Assembly: GCA_963070105.1 (NCBI GenBank)
Contig: OY718805.1
Span: 9,152,652-9,216,651, forward strand
Length of the DNA stretch: 64,000 bases
Direction of reading: 5' to 3'
Source of the DNA: Litomosoides sigmodontis
Lineage: Eukaryota > Nematoda > Chromadorea > Rhabditida > Onchocercidae
Positions 1 through 23,833 of this stretch are shown in pieces. A program made the translations under genes and the position numbers. The notes below the pieces were generated by a model. It saw only the letters and a list, made by a program, of their open reading frames with translations. It had not been told where the DNA came from and did no database searches. Position 1 is the first letter of the stretch; each line of letters begins with the position of its first letter.

Positions 1-136
1 ATCGTCATTTATTATTACCATTATTATTTTTTATTATTATTAATTATTAAATGTTGTTTACTACTTATTATTTAATATTTATTAATTATTAATTGTTACT
101 GATTAGTTAGTATCTATCATTCACTATTTACTATTA

Positions 137-3100
<2,964 letters not shown>

Positions 3101-3106
3101 TATCAA

Positions 3107-3108
3107 AG

Positions 3109-3168
<60 letters not shown>

Positions 3169-3232
3169 GCAACAACAACAACAACGACAACAAGAAGAAG
3201 AAGAAGAAGAAGAAGAAGAACAACAACAACAA

Positions 3233-3263
<31 letters not shown>

Positions 3264-3283
3264 AACAACAACAGCAACAAATT
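3107..3283. repeat. CAA-repeat tract with an internal GAA block
   Basis: A (CAA/AAC)n array runs across the region. It is interrupted by a GAA block at about 3191-3220 and a few CAG triplets. It could encode Gln, Asn or Thr runs depending on frame, but no flanking coding sequence is visible, so it is called a microsatellite. Confidence 0.9.
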
Positions 3284-3299
3284 AAACGTAAAGTGCAAA

Positions 3300-3998
3300 T
3301 AGTTGTAGTCTTCTCACGTATGCTATAGTTGTATTCTCACGCGTTACGACTATACTCTCATGCGCTATGAAGATGTCCCTGTCAAAAAAGTTTAGCATAC
3401 CACCATGCATTTCACTAATAATAAGTAACTGTTTTAAAGGTGTGAGAAGATTTCACTGTCGAAGCAGATTTCATTCATTCGGTTTTCTTTTCACTAACAA
3501 TTAAATTACGAGAAGTCAAATTTGCTAAAAGTTTATTGAACTTTCGAGAAGAGAGCAGAAAACATCATCCTCCCCATTGCACGATTCCGGACCTCTCTCT
3601 ACCGTGTCAAACTCCTTATTAAATTGTGTGTTACAAAATGATTAATTTAAATAAAGTGACAAATTGAAGGTGCGAAATGTACGAGTGGAAAAAGGAAAAT
3701 TAAATTTATATTTGGAAAAAAGGACAGTCATTTTTGTAATAACTTTTAGCAACAACAATTGAATGATTTGTTAGTTAATATTCTAAATGTTACTGTTTCC
3801 AAAATTTTCAATAGAAATTCAATTTTTAGAAAAATTTTTTAGTACTGTGAAATACACTATGCGACATAGAGAGAGAAAGGGAGAGAGTGTGTTGAATTGA
3901 GAAATTTGGACGAAGAGAGAGGGGGAGTATTTGAGTAATTTTTCTGGTACTACAATATTCATAAGATACAGAGAGAATATTAAGCAAAGAAATCTGGA

Positions 3999-4029
<31 letters not shown>

Positions 4030-5990
4030 GGGTTGCATCATCAAATAATCCCATCTATGATTATTTGTTCGTTCATTAAATGAAAGTATAAATTTTCAAA
4101 AAAAAAATCATTTTTTTTGTACGAAAAAAAGAATTCGTGCAAATGCTAAATTTGTTAAATAAAGCATTGGAAAATTTGCAAACAGCAAAAACAGTATTGC
4201 TAAAAAAAATGGCAGCTAAATAAATATTTAAATATATTTGAAATAAAACATAATTCTGTTAATAAATATAATAACAAATAAGCGTGACGTTAAAATTAAT
4301 ATAATTACTTCATTATTAAGTATGTGCTAAAAAGTAAATATACCATATGGAAATTATTTGCTTTTTTTTTTGAAAACTATTCAGTAATCGATCAATCAAT
4401 TGATCAATCAATGAATCGAAGGACCGATTAAGCTATCTTTTGTTGAAATTACTATGATAAATTAACACAAATGCAAGTGTCTCTAAAAAAAAAGAAAAAA
4501 ACAAATGAAATGCAAACCGTTCGTTTAGTGAGAGGAAAATAGCACAGCTGGCGACTACTTCGATCAGATACCACCTGAAAATTTGAACATTGAAATGTTT
4601 CGTTAAAAATACCAAAATGATACACACTACCCACCCACACACACACACACAACACACGCACACACACACGTACGCATGGACACAAACGTATGCATGGAAT
4701 AAAACGGATATTTGACCTTTTTCATAAATGAATCATTACGAGGGTTTGTGAAGGATGGAAGCGTAACATTGTTGCATATGTTCAATTTTGTAAAAGTTTC
4801 ATTTTCCTGCTGTAATAATAATTTACAATTAGGTCACAATAATTCATCTGATTTAATTAATTTTATGATTTATGAAGAAATCATTGAAATGATTAATGTT
4901 AATTAATTAATTACTTCTTGCTGCAAGCAACAATTACAAATCAATCGATAGTTTAGATCTTAACGATTGCAAACTAATCGACCATTCCGTTTTTTTTTTT
5001 AAATGCGTCATCACTAATAGTAATTAACGGAAATGCTAGGAATTAAATAGTAGATATTAGGAAAGTAAGGAAACGTACAAATCAAATAGATTTGTATATT
5101 TTCAATTATTACACTTTACATAGAAATGGAAATTAAACGAAATGAAATTGAAAAATAAAAAAAAAGAAAGAAGAACAAGGTATTAGGATGCGAAAGGAAA
5201 ATTAATAGCGGAAGGAAACAAAGGAGAATGAAATTTTTTCGCTCAAAATACACACCAATGAAAGGATGAGAAATAATATAAACGAAAAAAAAAAGTCGCT
5301 GATTGAAAGAAATGATCGTAAAGAGAAATGAAATTGAAATGGTACCAACAGGTGCTACTACTACTACTGCTACTACTACCAGCACCACCACCACTAATAA
5401 TAGTAATAATAATTCACGGAAATAGGGAAAGAAAGTCCAATTTGGGGAAATTTTCCATTGTACACAAAATGTTGAATTTGTTTATCGATGTGCTGTTGTC
5501 GCGTCTATTGAGCGCAAAATGTTAGTGATGACGCGCACGCTGTCGCTGACGGCTTAAGATGATGACGATGATGATGATGGTGACGATGAATTGAATGATA
5601 GGAGGTTCGTTTGTACGTGCACACACGTACGTACGTCTTCTCTGTTCATTCATTCATTCATTCATAGAGAGGAAAGAGAGAGGGAGAGAGGAGTGGAATA
5701 AGTGTAAGCTCAAATATGGGCAAACTGTGTGATGAATGAAATAATTCAAATTGATAGATTCAGAGAAGAGGCAAACAAATGGACAACGAGAGAGAGAGAG
5801 AGAGAGAGCCACACAAGTGGACGATGGCCGACGATGAGGACAATGAATGACAGCTACTAGAACATTGAAAAAGGACATAAACAGATAGAAAAGAGGCAGT
5901 ACAATTTGATTTCAAAATTTGAAATGATGAAGTGCTGATGTGGCATAGCACCCATCCATCTGTCACATGGATAATTTAAATGAATAAATT
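3300..5990. other. Intergenic sequence with GA and CA simple repeats
   Basis: No supportable gene. It contains (GA)n at about 4008-4031 and 5785-5808, a CA-rich stretch at about 4629-4677, and CAT/GAT triplets near 5565-5585. Open frames are mostly reads through these repeats. Confidence 0.55.
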
Positions 5991-6028
5991 GTTGCTTCGC
6001 GAACAAGTGTGTAATGTGATATCGATTA

Positions 6029-6310
6029 TGATAAGTGATAACAGATGATATGATGATAATAGTAATATTGAGTATTGATTATGACAAGTGGTAAGGGGTG
6101 AAACACTGTACGGTATTTGTTGATATAGTAATGTAAGAAGTTAATCACGACAAGTGATAATTGGTGATAACAAATGTAAGACATTTGTCGTAACAAGTGA
6201 TAAGCTTGTGTGATAAGGATGGAGTGCATATGGGATGTGATAGTTAGTCTCAGGTAGGATATTGTGATAAGCGATAGCAGATGATATAACATTAGTGATA
6301 TCAAGTGATG
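6029..6310 (+). promoter_or_regulatory. Homotypic cluster of TGATAA (GATA-factor) sites
   Basis: Eight exact TGATAA hexamers lie on the plus strand at 6029, 6036, 6054, 6155, 6165, 6198, 6211 and 6265. Several sit inside a degenerate unit resembling acaagtgataa (also near 6003, 6082 and 6301). TGATAA is the core site of GATA factors, for example the nematode ELT family. The block may be a decayed minisatellite that happens to carry the site, or an enhancer. There is no recognised gene within about 4.9 kb to the right. Confidence 0.4.
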
Positions 6311-8129
6311 ATATCAATGATCATCCTCCACACATCGTGCAGCATTATACAGTAACTGTATCGGTAATAAGTGATCAAATTTGTGCCAATCTTTGTGAAC
6401 CTTAAAAATGACTGGTTGATCTGTTAATGCGAAAATGGAAAGGAGAAATTGATGACTTAAAAATAAAACATAAAATTGGCAATAATGAATTTGCAGTGGC
6501 AATTTTAAAACTGAATGAATCATATGCAAGTTGAGCTTTAAATTTGATATAAAATTAAAATATCTCAGTTTGACCTTCAGCAAATTAGAGTCCTTGGCAC
6601 GATACTATTTTGTAACTGTGTTAAGATGCTATTTTATCACTAATTAGCTTCATACACAAAATGAAAACTCAACCAGCAAATAAATTCATTCATAGAAAGT
6701 ATTTCAAAAAATAGCCTATCCAATCATTAATCACCTCTTTTCATTCCCATATAATTTTTGCAAAAAATTCAATTTTAAAATGCGCAAACTGCAAGAAGTG
6801 CACTTGCTGATTAAAAAGAGAGTCTCGCACCAACACAACACACATTTGTTATATTTTAAAATAATTGTAATTGCAATTTGGTGAATTCTGCTCGGATATG
6901 GTCCTGCGAGGAGCCGGTGGTCAGTTGTTGCTTCTCATCATATTCATCCATTTTAAACTTTATAATTATATGTCAACCTATTTCATCCTTCCTTCCTCCA
7001 GCAGCAACGTAATCGTTTCAATAGCTTTTCAGTAGTTCTTCCATTTCAATTTACATTCCTTTCATATCCTTTCCTATTTCCTATCAAATTCACTTCTTCT
7101 TGACAAAAACAATTAATAATTATAATGATAATGACGATAGTGACAATAACGATGATAATAATGATAATGACAATAACAGTGATAATAATGAATGACAACG
7201 ATAAAAGAAACAACAATAGCAATGATAATACAATAACGATTGAAAGAAAGTAGTGAAAATGATAATGATAATAAGAACTTCGAAATTAAATGATTTAGTA
7301 ATTCATTTTATCTCAAAATTTGCCAAACAGAATTTTAAACTTTATTATTTAAATATTTTTCGTAATAAGTAATGGTTGAAATTTCTTTTTTTTTTATCAA
7401 AGAATGTTGAAAGTACCGAAAATGTTAGCTGTAAAAGTTTCCACCATTTTATTTTCTTTGTGGCTAACAACAATATGTTTACGACGGCTAATTTGCGGTA
7501 GGAAAGACTTGACGTAAAATAATGAAGTAGGATGGACAAAGCCTCTTGTGGACAATAAACAAATGAAGAGGCGATGGATGCAAGAACAGTACGATCGAAG
7601 GACAACATTGTCCTTTATGCTAGCCCTTCTCTTCCTTCATCCTTCACTCTTTCAATTATATTTTAGAAGTTGAAAATTAAATGAAAAAAAAAGGACGAAA
7701 TAGGAATAGTAAACAGGAAGAGAGAGCAAGAGAGAGGGAAAGAAAAATCATTCATAATGAATATTTGTGGGAAGCTACGTAATAAATATAAGATATCGGA
7801 AGGTTCCAAATTTCTGTGAGTGATTCTAAAAGGGAACAATTGGAATGTCGTCGGCAGATTCTCTTGATAAAGCGAAATTCTTCCTCTTCTCCCCTCACTC
7901 TCTCTTTTCTTCCTTTCTTTATGTCTCTCTCACTTTTAGTTAAATTTTTCAAGGGCGTAGAAATAATTTGCATAGATTATAATATGTATAAACTTTTCCC
8001 ATTTCTAATCGCTGGTAACTCGTAAAAATGAAATTAAAATGCGCGGAGAGGATTAGATATATGCGGGTTGTTTGGATCGAAGCATCTCTGAGGGTAATTT
8101 TAAGCTTTTGTGACAAATTTGCATAAAAG
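6311..8129. other. Intergenic sequence, nothing specific
   Basis: AT-rich sequence with a GATAAT-rich low-complexity patch at about 7115-7275. No coding exon with consistent phase was found on either strand. Confidence 0.5.
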
Positions 8130-8133
8130 AATG

Positions 8134-8166
8134 TCAGTGTGTGTGTGTGTGTGTGGTGTGTGTGTA
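8134..8166. repeat. (GT)n microsatellite
   Basis: An imperfect GT dinucleotide run about 30 bases long in non-coding sequence. Confidence 0.85.
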
Positions 8167-8849
8167 TGTGACACCACTTGTATGTTCTCATTTGAATAAT
8201 TATTGAAGTTTCAAAATAAAACAAAAAATAAGATCGAACAGGTGAAGATGGAAGTGGACGGATAGATTGCTAAAAATTACGAATTATTCAAGCAAACATT
8301 AATTAAAATTATTATCATTTCAAATGAAAAAATAAAACGGTTCAAAATTAAAATTTTCAGTAGGATGAAATTAAATTCATTTGAAATTTTACTGCTCATT
8401 TTTGAGATAATTCATTTAAAATACGTTTAGGATTGATTGAAGTTAATTCATGGTGAAAAAGCGCTATAAAAAAATACGGAAATTTTTTATCAAAATATTC
8501 AGCAAATTATTTTTGGTAAAAAGAAAGCAAAAAAACTTCATTATCACTCTCATGCATTTTTGTAATGTTTGAAATTTTAAATCATCCATTTTTCTTTTGT
8601 CCCTTTTATGAATTGATAGTTGAATTTAGTGCGTTTTTTTAATTAAAATAAGTTAACTTGAAACGGAGGCGAAAGGAGGAATTAAATAAACGTTCGGTTC
8701 AATATCTATTAAACCGTTTCTATGGCATTTCGCTTCTTGCCTTTCACCGATCATTTTCAATAATCGTAACTGTTCCAGTTTAGCTCACTCAATGATCTTG
8801 TTGTAATCGCAAGCAAGTATTTCGATCCATCCAACTCAACGACCTCGTC

Positions 8850-9200
8850 AGAAATGCTCACATTCAAATGAACGTTACGTACATAACTACGCACGCCTAC
8901 GGTCCATGTTCACGTAAGTGTGCGTCTGAGTGTGTATATAAGTAACGTGCATTTGTAACGCATAGCTGTGAAATCTCTAATTGTATGACCCATATGACAT
9001 TTCAAAAATTTAACACTGTGCGGATCGACTGGCACGAAGTTACACGCGCCTGACCTTTATATTAAAGCGAGTTGTGCTAAGGAAATTAACTCAGCGGCCA
9101 TAACAGTGCTTGAAAAAGTGATACATTATGCATCGCAGTGATAATTATCCCATTTACGGTAATAATCGCTTGACCTTGATAATAATGACAATGTATATTT
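8850..9200. promoter_or_regulatory. Higher-complexity promoter-like island
   Basis: This stretch is less AT-rich and less repetitive than its surroundings. It has several CpG-containing ACG/CGC words, a TATA-like tgtatataag at about 8932-8941, and the sequence TGACCTTGA at 9171-9179. The reverse complement of that sequence is TCAAGGTCA, the extended monomer site bound by NR5A/FTZ-F1-type nuclear receptors. A second TGACCTT lies near 9051. No exon was found next to it, so a regulatory role is inference only. Confidence 0.3.
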
Positions 9201-9414
9201 CCGTCTGTCACTAAATGTCATACTAAAACACCGCGGCTATCCTTTAACAATAATTGATGACAATAATGATATTAATAATGATAATAATAGTAATAATGAT
9301 ATTAACACTATAATAATACTACACAATAATAATTAATAATAATAATAATTAACAATTAATAATTAATAATAATAATTAACAATTAATAATTTACAATTAA
9401 TGACAATAACAAAT

Positions 9415-11224
<1,810 letters not shown>

Positions 11225-11242
11225 TAATTAGCTAGCTAATTA
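11225..11242. promoter_or_regulatory. 18-bp perfect palindrome with two TAATTA cores
   Basis: The sequence taattagct/agctaatta is a perfect palindrome ending 12 bases before the kinase ATG. Each arm carries TAATTA, the classical homeodomain core. It could be a dimeric homeodomain site or, in the transcript, a short hairpin next to the start codon. Confidence 0.35.
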
Positions 11243-11254
11243 AGCAAAAGTAGT

Positions 11255-11399
11255 ATGATTGCAAGTAGAAGGATGGAATTTGCTATCGGTACCTCACAAA
11301 CCGGTGAGACAACAAACACAACAACGCCACTTAAATCGATAGCAAAATCTCTCCCGAAACACTCCCAATCGCACTTCGAACAACAACAACAACAGCGAG

Positions 11400-11461
<62 letters not shown>

Positions 11462-12801
11462 CGTGAAAAGCTCTCCACAAATTTCACGCTACAAGTTGAG
11501 CGAACAAAATCGATCGAAAATGCGAAGGTTAAAATGAAAGTTGAAAGTCGAAAATGTGTAAGTAAAATTTTGGAACTGAGAAAGAATATGCGAATCAATA
11601 AATGGCTAATTGTGGAGCTTATTGGTAAAGGTGCATTTGGACGTGTTTACAAAGTTTGTCGTCGTCATCATTTAAATTATTATATTTCATTAACCTAATT
11701 ATATTTCATGCAACATTACCACTAATTATGCCTCTCTAAATTTGATGAACTTTATCATGTCATATCATATCATATGGTATGACGTGACATGACGTACTGT
11801 GTTTGTTAAATAATCCATCCAGCGCAGTGGAGTGTGATTCTCATTCGTACAACGATCAATTAGTGTTGGTAATTAATTGCAGGTTGGATATCATGGTGAA
11901 CGATATGCGCTTAAATTCGATCTTGGATACTGTAATGATGTAATCATCAATGATTTGCAAATTTTATCACTTCTTTCACTTTACAATTTTTACTTTCTAA
12001 TCATTTATTGTACATTTCATAAAAGCAATTCCAATTGAATAATTTAATTGCAAATTTAGAAACCGTTATTAGTTGAGAAACGCGTGTTAGAATTAGCAAA
12101 ATTAGCGGAAAGTAAGCACATCTGTCGTCTTATCGACTACGGTAGCTACTTTGGTTCTGAGTATATTGTGATGACGCTTGTTGGCAAATCGTTACGAGTA
12201 AGTTAGCAAACACACATGTTTTTTTTTTTTTAAAATTAAATTCCACTAGATTTTTTTGTTAATTGAAATTTATTTTGCTACTGTTAGGATATTCTAATGG
12301 AACGGAAAAAGAAAAAACTCTCTGCTGGATGTGTTATTTCAGTTGGTTTACAATGCGTTGAAGCAATCGAGGAGCTTCATCGAGTCGGATTCATTCATCG
12401 GTTCAGTTAATTAGCATAACGGTTACTTAAATTTAGTAATTGCATTTACATTACTAAAAATAATAATAATGGAAAAATAGGAATAAAACTCGATTGATTG
12501 GTTATATTTTTATTAGGACACATCGTATTCTTATTAAGTTTTCTGAAATTAATTTCTAATTTACAATAATTTTTAAGTGATATAAAACCGTCAAATTTTG
12601 CAACCGGGCGAACTGATCATTTCCACGGTGTACGTAAAATTTTCCTCATTGATTTTGGCTTAAGCTATCACTACGTTGACTCCAATGATCAATTAAAACA
12701 GGTTAAGCGTGTACGTACGTAACACTGCTATTATTTACATCTTTTTTTCCTACTTCTTCATTATAACATTTTTCGAATTTTTTACTCAAAATTCAATACA
12801 T

Positions 12802-12887
<86 letters not shown>

Positions 12888-13778
12888 ACGTACATATAGG
12901 GTATTAACTTCAAAGGAACATTACGTTACGCACCACTAGGATGTCATCGACGCCGTCCACCGGGTCGTCGCGATGACCTGGAATCCTGGATGTATCAACA
13001 GATTGAATTTACCAAAGGATCATTACCGTGGAAAAATCTTGATGATGAGCATGCTATTATGAGTATTAAAGTTAATATTTTTTCAAGGAAAGCACAAAAC
13101 AATCTTAATTTAAATTAATTTTTTTCAAAGAAAATAAATAATTACAATTAGTTGTATGCAAGTATTAAAGTCATGCATGCTATTCATTAGTTTAATATTG
13201 CTAAAACATTACAAAACTGAAAACTAATATTGCAAAAGCATTGTGAAATTAAAAATTCGAACTTAAAATAATAATTATGAAGAGTTAAATTAAAGTACAA
13301 CAAGTTTGATGTATAAGTATGCAATACACTAAAGGAAACAGTTCGAACAGATGATGGTATGCAGAAGTTGCTAAAATCTTGTCCTAAGGAGTATATAGAA
13401 ATTATGAAGTACATATGCAAATTAAAGCACACATCAAGACCGGATTATGATCTTATCTATAAGGTTACATTCATCATACTCAAAATTAAAACGAAAAAAT
13501 TGTCCGCTTTTTCTTGAAGGTATTCATAATTTAAGTAGATTTGCAAATTAAAACCAAATTTAGCAATTAACCGGTAACAGCTCCTCAACGTGAACACTAA
13601 TTGAAAATTACCACACATAGTATTGATCTGCAAGAGTTTAATTAATTTTAATTAAATGAAATCAAATTTCAAATCTTTTGCGTTTCAGCTTCTTCGAAAA
13701 ATTTTGTTTGAAGCACACCTGCAAGAATATCCATACGATTGGGAGTATGAATCATTGCAATGTTTTCGTAACAAATAA
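11255..13778 (+). CDS. CK1/TTBK-like protein kinase with N-terminal polyglutamine
   Basis: Eight exons give a 406-residue protein: 11255-11653, 11883-11939, 12060-12197, 12288-12400, 12578-12701, 12900-13070, 13335-13463 and 13689-13778. All phases agree. The Gly-rich loop [10 protein letters not shown] ends at residue 133. The ATP-binding Lys is 144 (YALK), the catalytic HRDIKPSN starts at 235, and DFG is 261-263. RDDLESW and the SLPW motif follow. [10 protein letters not shown] and the RDDLESW-to-LPW layout are typical of casein kinase 1 and tau-tubulin-kinase-like proteins, a group greatly expanded in nematodes. All catalytic residues seen are intact, so it should be active. Residues 43-47 and 50-69 are polyglutamine (20 Gln in the longer run). 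The protein ends soon after the kinase domain, unlike vertebrate TTBKs with long tails. Least certain points are the exact ATG (a second Met is at codon 7) and the exon 7 acceptor, which is AAAG rather than TTCAG. Confidence 0.9.
12804..12882. repeat. (TA)n microsatellite inside kinase intron 5
   Basis: About 39 uninterrupted TA units end 17 bases before the acceptor of exon 6 (exon start 12900). Length variation here could affect splicing of the exon that follows the DFG segment. Confidence 0.95.
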
Positions 13779-13816
13779 CACTGATATTTCTTGATCAATC
13801 ATTTCATAATTTCATT

Positions 13817-13822
13817 AATAAA
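13817..13822 (+). terminator. Poly(A) signal AATAAA of the kinase gene
   Basis: A canonical AATAAA lies 39 bases after the kinase stop codon (13776-13778), a normal distance for a compact nematode 3' UTR. Confidence 0.65.
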
Positions 13823-17588
<3,766 letters not shown>

Positions 17589-17754
17589 GTGTGTGTGTGT
17601 GTGTGCATGCGTGGGTGGGTGGGGTGTGCGTGTGCGTGTGCGTGTGTGTGTGTGTGTGTGTTTATGTACACAGTCAATCTATTGTAGTTGTATTGCTTGA
17701 ACTTCCTTCTACTACACACACGCACACGCACACGCACACGCACACGCACACACA
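17589..17754. repeat. Inverted GT/CA microsatellite pair
   Basis: A GT/GCGT array (17589-17661) is followed after about 52 bases by a CA/CGCA array (17714-17754) that is its near-perfect reverse complement. The matching part is the tgtgcgtgtgcgtgtgcg segment near 17625-17661. The pair could fold into a hairpin with a stem of roughly 35-40 bp. Confidence 0.85.
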
Positions 17755-19238
17755 GTTCCTTTCTCTTTTGTAAAACAAATGCCTGAGTTGCAAATGGAAA
17801 AAAGCTTTTTTTTTTGAAATTTTACTCGTTTTTTTTCCTAAATTGTTTGAACAGAGTTTTACTGCGAGAGAGGTACAAATGCAAATAGCAATTGCAATTG
17901 TTTCGCCTTCTTTTACAAAAATATTTCATTTATACTATTTAGCTTAACTAGCAATTACAGGTAAGTTGCGTTTCACCTGAAATGAATTGAAGAAACGAAA
18001 CAAAAAAAAAGCAGCGAAAAGTTTGGACGATTAATTTTTTCATCAAAATGAAATAAATGGCTTATTAGGAAATAAGTTAATCTAACAATGAATTTTAGTT
18101 ATTTGTTGAGTTAAACAAAGAGTGAAAATGGATGAGATTTAGGTTAACTTTAGGTTAATTAATTAAGGATAAATTCGTTGACTGATTGATTGGTTGACTG
18201 ATTAATCAAAGCGATGTGGAATGTTGTGATGGCGAGTGATGATGATGACGATGATGGGTAGAAGAGAATTATTTTTTCCTCTCATCAAAGTTCACCCGTG
18301 CCTTTTCACATTTTCAAAACGAAGGAATCTGTTGAAATGAGAAAAGATTCGTTTTCGTAAAAATTGATTGAAAACATGCGGCTAAGAAGTTCCGTCTTAC
18401 TTCTTCCCTTTTATGTTTTTTTCGTCCTTTCAAAATTAATTCCAACATTTTTCGTTTTGTTTTTTGTTGAAATTTTGCCTAATGAATTTACAAAAGCAAT
18501 AGGCATAGGTGATAATTTTAGTTAAATTTTTATTTTTTAAGTTGTTTACTTAATTATTTTTCTATTTTGTAATTCGCTTGTTTCATTACCTTTCTATTTC
18601 AAAATTTATTTGCTTAATTTTTCCATTTTTTAAATTATTCATTCAATTAGCCTCTTATTCGATGGAAGAGGATTTTTTCTAAGTTTTTTTTTTTAACTTG
18701 TAGTTTATGCATCAGAAGTATTCGTTACTCAATTAACAATTCAAAAAAACAAAATTTGTGCTGCTCGTGATAAGTTTGTTTAGTTGGATGAAATATGATT
18801 TAATGAACAGTTTGATTTATTGTTTAAATGAATGATAAGTGATTTCAAATGACCTTCAAATCACGAAACTAAAATGAGGAAGCTACGAAATTTTATTTTC
18901 CTTCAAATAATGCAGCAAGTTATGTGCGTGTACTTTACCAATTGAACAAATATTTCGCTGGCATTGTTTAATTACCCGAAAATAATTGAATTATTTACTC
19001 GTTGATAACTTAAGTAGCTATTTTCACATTACAATTCAACTGTTTCAACTGCTAAGTGCAAATGTAGCAGTATGAACTGACGTGACGTGTGCGTGTGTAC
19101 GTGTGTGCTTCTGTGTGGGTATACTAACTTTTAAATCAAAGCTCTGCCTATTAGTTTAATCACACATCACTCGAATGCTTGAAAATAACAATTTCGTTGT
19201 GACAACCAACGTTAGTGGTGAATTACTACTATTATTAG
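17755..19238. other. Intergenic sequence, nothing supported
   Basis: AT-rich sequence with T-runs and several TTTAGGTTAA-like words near 18140-18160. No coding exon was found. Confidence 0.45.
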
Positions 19239-19475
19239 TTGCTATCATTGTTATTATTATTACGATTATTATCACTATCACTATCACTATCACTATCGCT
19301 ATCGCTAGCACTATCACTATCATCACTATCACTACCACTATTACTACCACTATCACTACCACTATCACTATCATCCTATCACTACCACTATCATAACTAT
19401 CACTATCATCACTACCACTACCACTATCATAACTATCACTATCATCATTATCACTATCATTATTATTATTGTAAA
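19239..19475. repeat. CACTAT/CACTAC hexanucleotide-like repeat
   Basis: A degenerate array of TATCAC, TATCAT and TACCAC units flanked by ATT triplets. Open frames on both strands are repeat reads. Confidence 0.9.
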
Positions 19476-20235
19476 TTGAATTAGTTTTTTTATGTGCCTA
19501 AATTGTAGAAGGACAATTCTTTCAAAACTTTTTTCATTGAAATTTTAATTACCATTTTGAAATATTATCAAAAATTGATTTCTTGTCTCATTTTTCTTTT
19601 CTTTCAGCTTCTTTTTTCTTCGTATTCTTCACTTAGTGCGATAAAATTTTTACAGTTTGAAATTTTAGAGATTTTATCGTAATTCTTTTTAATTCCATTC
19701 ACTTTTTGAAAGCATAAAATAAGCGAAATTTTACATGAATTTTTATGAAGAATTTGTTTAATGATAATTGAAAATATGAGGAAAGGATGACTAATTGATT
19801 GTTGAGAGTCTCAATTTTTTTTTTTTAAATATCATAACTCGTCAATTAATTAATTTGTCGAAATCATTTATAATTTTTTGCCATAATTTGTCACATAATT
19901 AGCAGTTATAATTTTTTAAAATCAAAATTTTAATTTTTTAACTACAAAGAATGCTAGTATGTTACCTAAATTATTCGAATGTTTTTAATTAGCGTGGTTT
20001 TGCTTTGATAATTAAGTGTAATAAATCGAATTAATTTTTGATACACAAAGAAAAGTCGCATTTAAATTTTAATTAAAACAATGAATAATCGAAAATAATT
20101 TGATCGATAGAGATTACATGTAAAACATTTTTGGACAACCAGCAATAATAACAATAACACAAACATTCAACACTTCAACAAAGAAAAAAACTTTAAATTT
20201 ATATTTTAATTTCGAGAGCAATTACAGAATAAATT

Positions 20236-23833
<3,598 letters not shown>

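Noticed and set aside
3826..4044. Ser/Leu-rich minus-strand open frame
   Set aside because: Most of it reads through GA dinucleotide tracts, and there is no motif or splice-consistent neighbour.
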